A stretch of DNA of 32,925 nucleotides, from positions 1-32,925 of the forward strand of contig NZ_JAQGKZ010000039.1 of the NCBI RefSeq assembly GCF_028289855.1. Reading direction: 5' to 3'. Below, piece after piece: positions 30,862-32,925 of the stretch. Made by a program: the position numbers and the translations under genes. The notes beneath the pieces were generated by a model that did not search any database, was not told where the DNA came from, and worked only from the letters and a program-made list of their open reading frames with translations. Every line of letters begins with the position of its first letter. Position 1 is the stretch's first letter. The DNA is from Sphingomonas bacterium (GTDB lineage: Bacteria; Pseudomonadota; Alphaproteobacteria; Sphingomonadales; Sphingomonadaceae).

Positions 30862-32925
30862 ATGCGCCCATCGTTCAGCCTTGCCCTGTTGCTTAGCGGG
30901 ATCGCCCCGGCGGCGCTGCACGCCCAGACCGCGCCCGCCCCGGCGCCGACCCCATCGCCCACGCCTGCACCGGCCGACAATGCGAACGTCAGCGACGAGC
31001 CCGACATCATCATCACGGGCTCGCGCAATCTGCCCGGGTCGGTGATCGGCGACATCCCCCCCGAACAGCAACTCGGCCCGGCCGACATCCGGTCGTACGG
31101 AGTCAGCAGCGTCAGCGACTTGCTCACCGAGCTCTCGCCGCAAACACAGAGCGGGCGCGGCAGCGGCGGGCCGCCGGTGGTGTTGCTCAACGGCAAGCGC
31201 ATTTCGAGCTTCGCCGAAATCCGCGACTTGCCGACCGAAGCGATCGCGCGAGTCGACATATTGCCCGAGGAAGTCGCGCTCAAATACGGCTATCGCGCCG
31301 ACCAGAAGGTCGTGAATATCGTGCTGCGGCGCCGTTTCCGCGCGCTCACCGCGGAGGCCGGTTTGCGCGTCGCCACCGAGGGCGGCAGCGTCACGCCGGG
31401 CAGCACGATCGATATCCTCAACATCAACCGCGACAGCCGCTTCACGGTGCACACCGGCTACACGCAAACCTCGGGCCTGCTCGAAAGCGAGCGGGACATC
31501 GACCCGCCGGCCGCCGGCATGATCGACCAGCGCCCGTTCCGGTCGCTGACCCCGTTCTCGCGCACGCTCAATCTGGGCGCGGTGCTGGCGAAGCCGATCG
31601 GCAAGGTCTCGACCACGCTCAACGGCACCGTCGCCTATACCGAATCGAATGGGCTGCAGGGGCTGGCGGACGGCATCGGCGGCACGCCCACGTCGTTCGT
31701 GCTGGGCCAGCGCAGCTCCGCGCTCACCTATCATCTGGGCAGTACCGCCAACGGCGACATCGGCACGTGGCGCTGGTCGCTGACGGGTAATTACGACCGT
31801 ATCGACAGCGAGAGCTTCGCCGATGCCGGGGCCGACGTCAGCCTCAATCTGCCGGCGGCCAATCGCGGCTTTTCGACATCGAACAGCGGCGGTGTCGATG
31901 CGCTGTTCAACGGCACATTGTTCAAGATGCCGGCGGGCGATGTCGTCACCGCCGTGCGGATCGGCGGGTCGCTGTCGGGACTCGACAGCCGGTCGTCGCG
32001 GTTCGGGATCAACCAGAGCAGCAGTATCACGCGCAATATCGTCGACGGCCAGGTCAATATCGACGTGCCGATCGCCAAGAAATCCAGGGACGTGCTGGCG
32101 TTCCTGGGCGATCTGTCGATCAACGGCAATTTCGCGCTCGATCACCTCTCGGACTTCGGCACGCTCAAGACGATCGGCTACGGCGCCAACTGGTCGCCGA
32201 TCACGGGCGTGCGCATTATCGCGTCGGTGACCGACCAGGACGACGCGCCCACGGCCAGCCAGCTCGGCGATCCCGTCATCACGACGCCCAACGTGCGCGT
32301 GTTCGACTTCACCACCGGCCAGACGGTCAGCGTGGCGCGCACATCGGGCGGCAACCCGTTCCTGCTCGCCGACAGCAAGCATACGTTCAAGCTCGGGCTG
32401 ACGCTGAAGCCACTCGACAAGACCGACCTGACGCTGACCGCCAACTACGTCGAATCCTCGACGCGCAACGCGATCGCCAGCTTCCCCGCGGCGACCGCGC
32501 AGATCGAGGCGGCGTTCCCGGGGCGCTTCACGCGCGATGCGTTCGGCGCGCTGAGCGCGATCGATGCGCGCCCGGTCAACTTCGCGCGCACCGATCGGTC
32601 CGAGCTGCGCTGGGGGATCAATTTCTCCAAGCCGCTTAAATCGAAGCTCCAGAAACAAATCGAGGCGTTCCGCGCGGGCACCGGTCCTGATCCCCGCCCG
32701 GCGCTGGCCGGGCTGCGCAGCCTGGCCAATCAGCCGAGCGTGTTCGGCGGCACGCTGGCGCAAGGGTTCGGCGGCGGGCGCCCCCCGGGCGGCCAGAACG
32801 GCCAAGGCACGCCGCCCGCGCCCGGCACGCCCCCTGCGGCAGGGACACCGCCCCCCGCTGACGGCGCGCCACCACCCAACGCAGCCGGCGCTCCTCCGGG
32901 CGGCCCCGGCGGCGGCGGGTTCCGT
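30862..32925 (+). CDS. TonB-dependent receptor-like outer-membrane protein (partial, runs off right edge)
   Basis: 688 codons visible, open at the end. Signal peptide MRPSFSLALLLSGIAPAALHA, a Pro-rich spacer, then DEPDIIITGSRNLPGSVIGD, a plug-like domain (SVSDLLTELSPQ, VVLLNGKRISSFAEIRDLP, IARVDILPEEVALKYGYR) and many barrel strands. The plug is short, as in the sphingomonad group of receptors whose substrate is unknown. The visible end (after about 32767) becomes Pro/Gly/Ala-rich (GFGGGRPPGGQNGQG and repeated GTPPA units), an uncommon insertion between barrel strands or in a loop. The start ATG is at 30862. Confidence 0.85.
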   Translation, partial: MRPSFSLALLLSGIAPAALHAQTAPAPAPTPSPTPAPADNANVSDEPDIIITGSRNLPGSVIGDIPPEQQLGPADIRSYGVSSVSDLLTELSPQTQSGRGSGGPPVVLLNGKRISSFAEIRDLPTEAIARVDILPEEVALKYGYRADQKVVNIVLRRRFRALTAEAGLRVATEGGSVTPGSTIDILNINRDSRFTVHTGYTQTSGLLESERDIDPPAAGMIDQRPFRSLTPFSRTLNLGAVLAKPIGKVSTTLNGTVAYTESNGLQGLADGIGGTPTSFVLGQRSSALTYHLGSTANGDIGTWRWSLTGNYDRIDSESFADAGADVSLNLPAANRGFSTSNSGGVDALFNGTLFKMPAGDVVTAVRIGGSLSGLDSRSSRFGINQSSSITRNIVDGQVNIDVPIAKKSRDVLAFLGDLSINGNFALDHLSDFGTLKTIGYGANWSPITGVRIIASVTDQDDAPTASQLGDPVITTPNVRVFDFTTGQTVSVARTSGGNPFLLADSKHTFKLGLTLKPLDKTDLTLTANYVESSTRNAIASFPAATAQIEAAFPGRFTRDAFGALSAIDARPVNFARTDRSELRWGINFSKPLKSKLQKQIEAFRAGTGPDPRPALAGLRSLANQPSVFGGTLAQGFGGGRPPGGQNGQGTPPAPGTPPAAGTPPPADGAPPPNAAGAPPGGPGGGGFR

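Noticed and set aside
30337..32805. 822-codon minus-strand open frame at the right end
   Set aside because: It runs opposite the TonB-receptor gene and out of frame with the PaoA-like gene; its composition is typical of a GC-driven shadow frame.

Overview
The window is a high-GC (mid-to-upper 60s % by eye) alphaproteobacterial chromosome segment, most likely from a sphingomonad (Sphingomonas or a close relative). The evidence is a crtY/crtI/crtB carotenoid cluster, several TonB-dependent receptors, small sphingomonad-type inverted repeats between genes, and genes typical of the group (UPF0314/DUF2585, DUF2141, MipA/OmpV). No transposase, phage gene, CRISPR array, rRNA or tRNA was recognised.

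Left part (1-5715, all on the minus strand). thiC is cut by the window edge and is preceded by a clear TPP riboswitch. Upstream of it is the most interesting locus: an ATP-grasp ligase gene (779-1672) preceded by a 259-aa protein (1677-2456) whose C-terminal half is a ladder of TTxxxGEE repeats. This is the architecture of a plesiocin-type (group 2) graspetide, an omega-ester-linked RiPP: precursor plus macrocyclase. The precursor is unusual in carrying a ~100-residue N-terminal region before a LIFED-type putative recognition motif. Next come two tandem Tat-exported ferritin-like proteins and a MipA/OmpV outer-membrane protein.

Middle-left (5781-9280). A minus-strand run encodes a DUF2141 protein, a fatty-acid-hydroxylase-superfamily enzyme, an unknown 143-aa protein, UPF0314 and a TetR regulator. 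The TetR gene is divergent from a glutathione S-transferase gene, and a 10-bp inverted repeat sits between them.

Carotenoid block (9456-13833, plus strand). crtY, crtI, a LOG-family gene and crtB, interleaved with REP-like inverted repeats. One repeat supplies the likely Shine-Dalgarno of crtB. Three small genes, an Atm1-type ABC exporter and a GNAT protein follow.

Middle-right (17015-23036, plus strand). An MBL-fold hydrolase; recQ interrupted by one in-frame TAG in motif VI; a TIGR01244/DUF442 protein; a membrane-anchored hypothetical; a second hydroxylase-superfamily protein; and a GMC oxidoreductase. Several of these genes are translationally overlapped.

Right part (23035-32925). glnK-amtB on the minus strand has a sigma-54 promoter in front and an intrinsic terminator behind. 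Then DUF2007, a pyridoxamine-phosphate-oxidase-like protein and a TonB receptor (minus), an RNB-domain RNase (plus), a PaoA/PaoB-like molybdo-enzyme subunit pair (minus) with no adjacent catalytic subunit, and a TonB-receptor-like protein that runs off the right edge with a Pro/Gly-rich tail.

All functional calls come from reading translated sequence and recalling family motifs; no database search was run.
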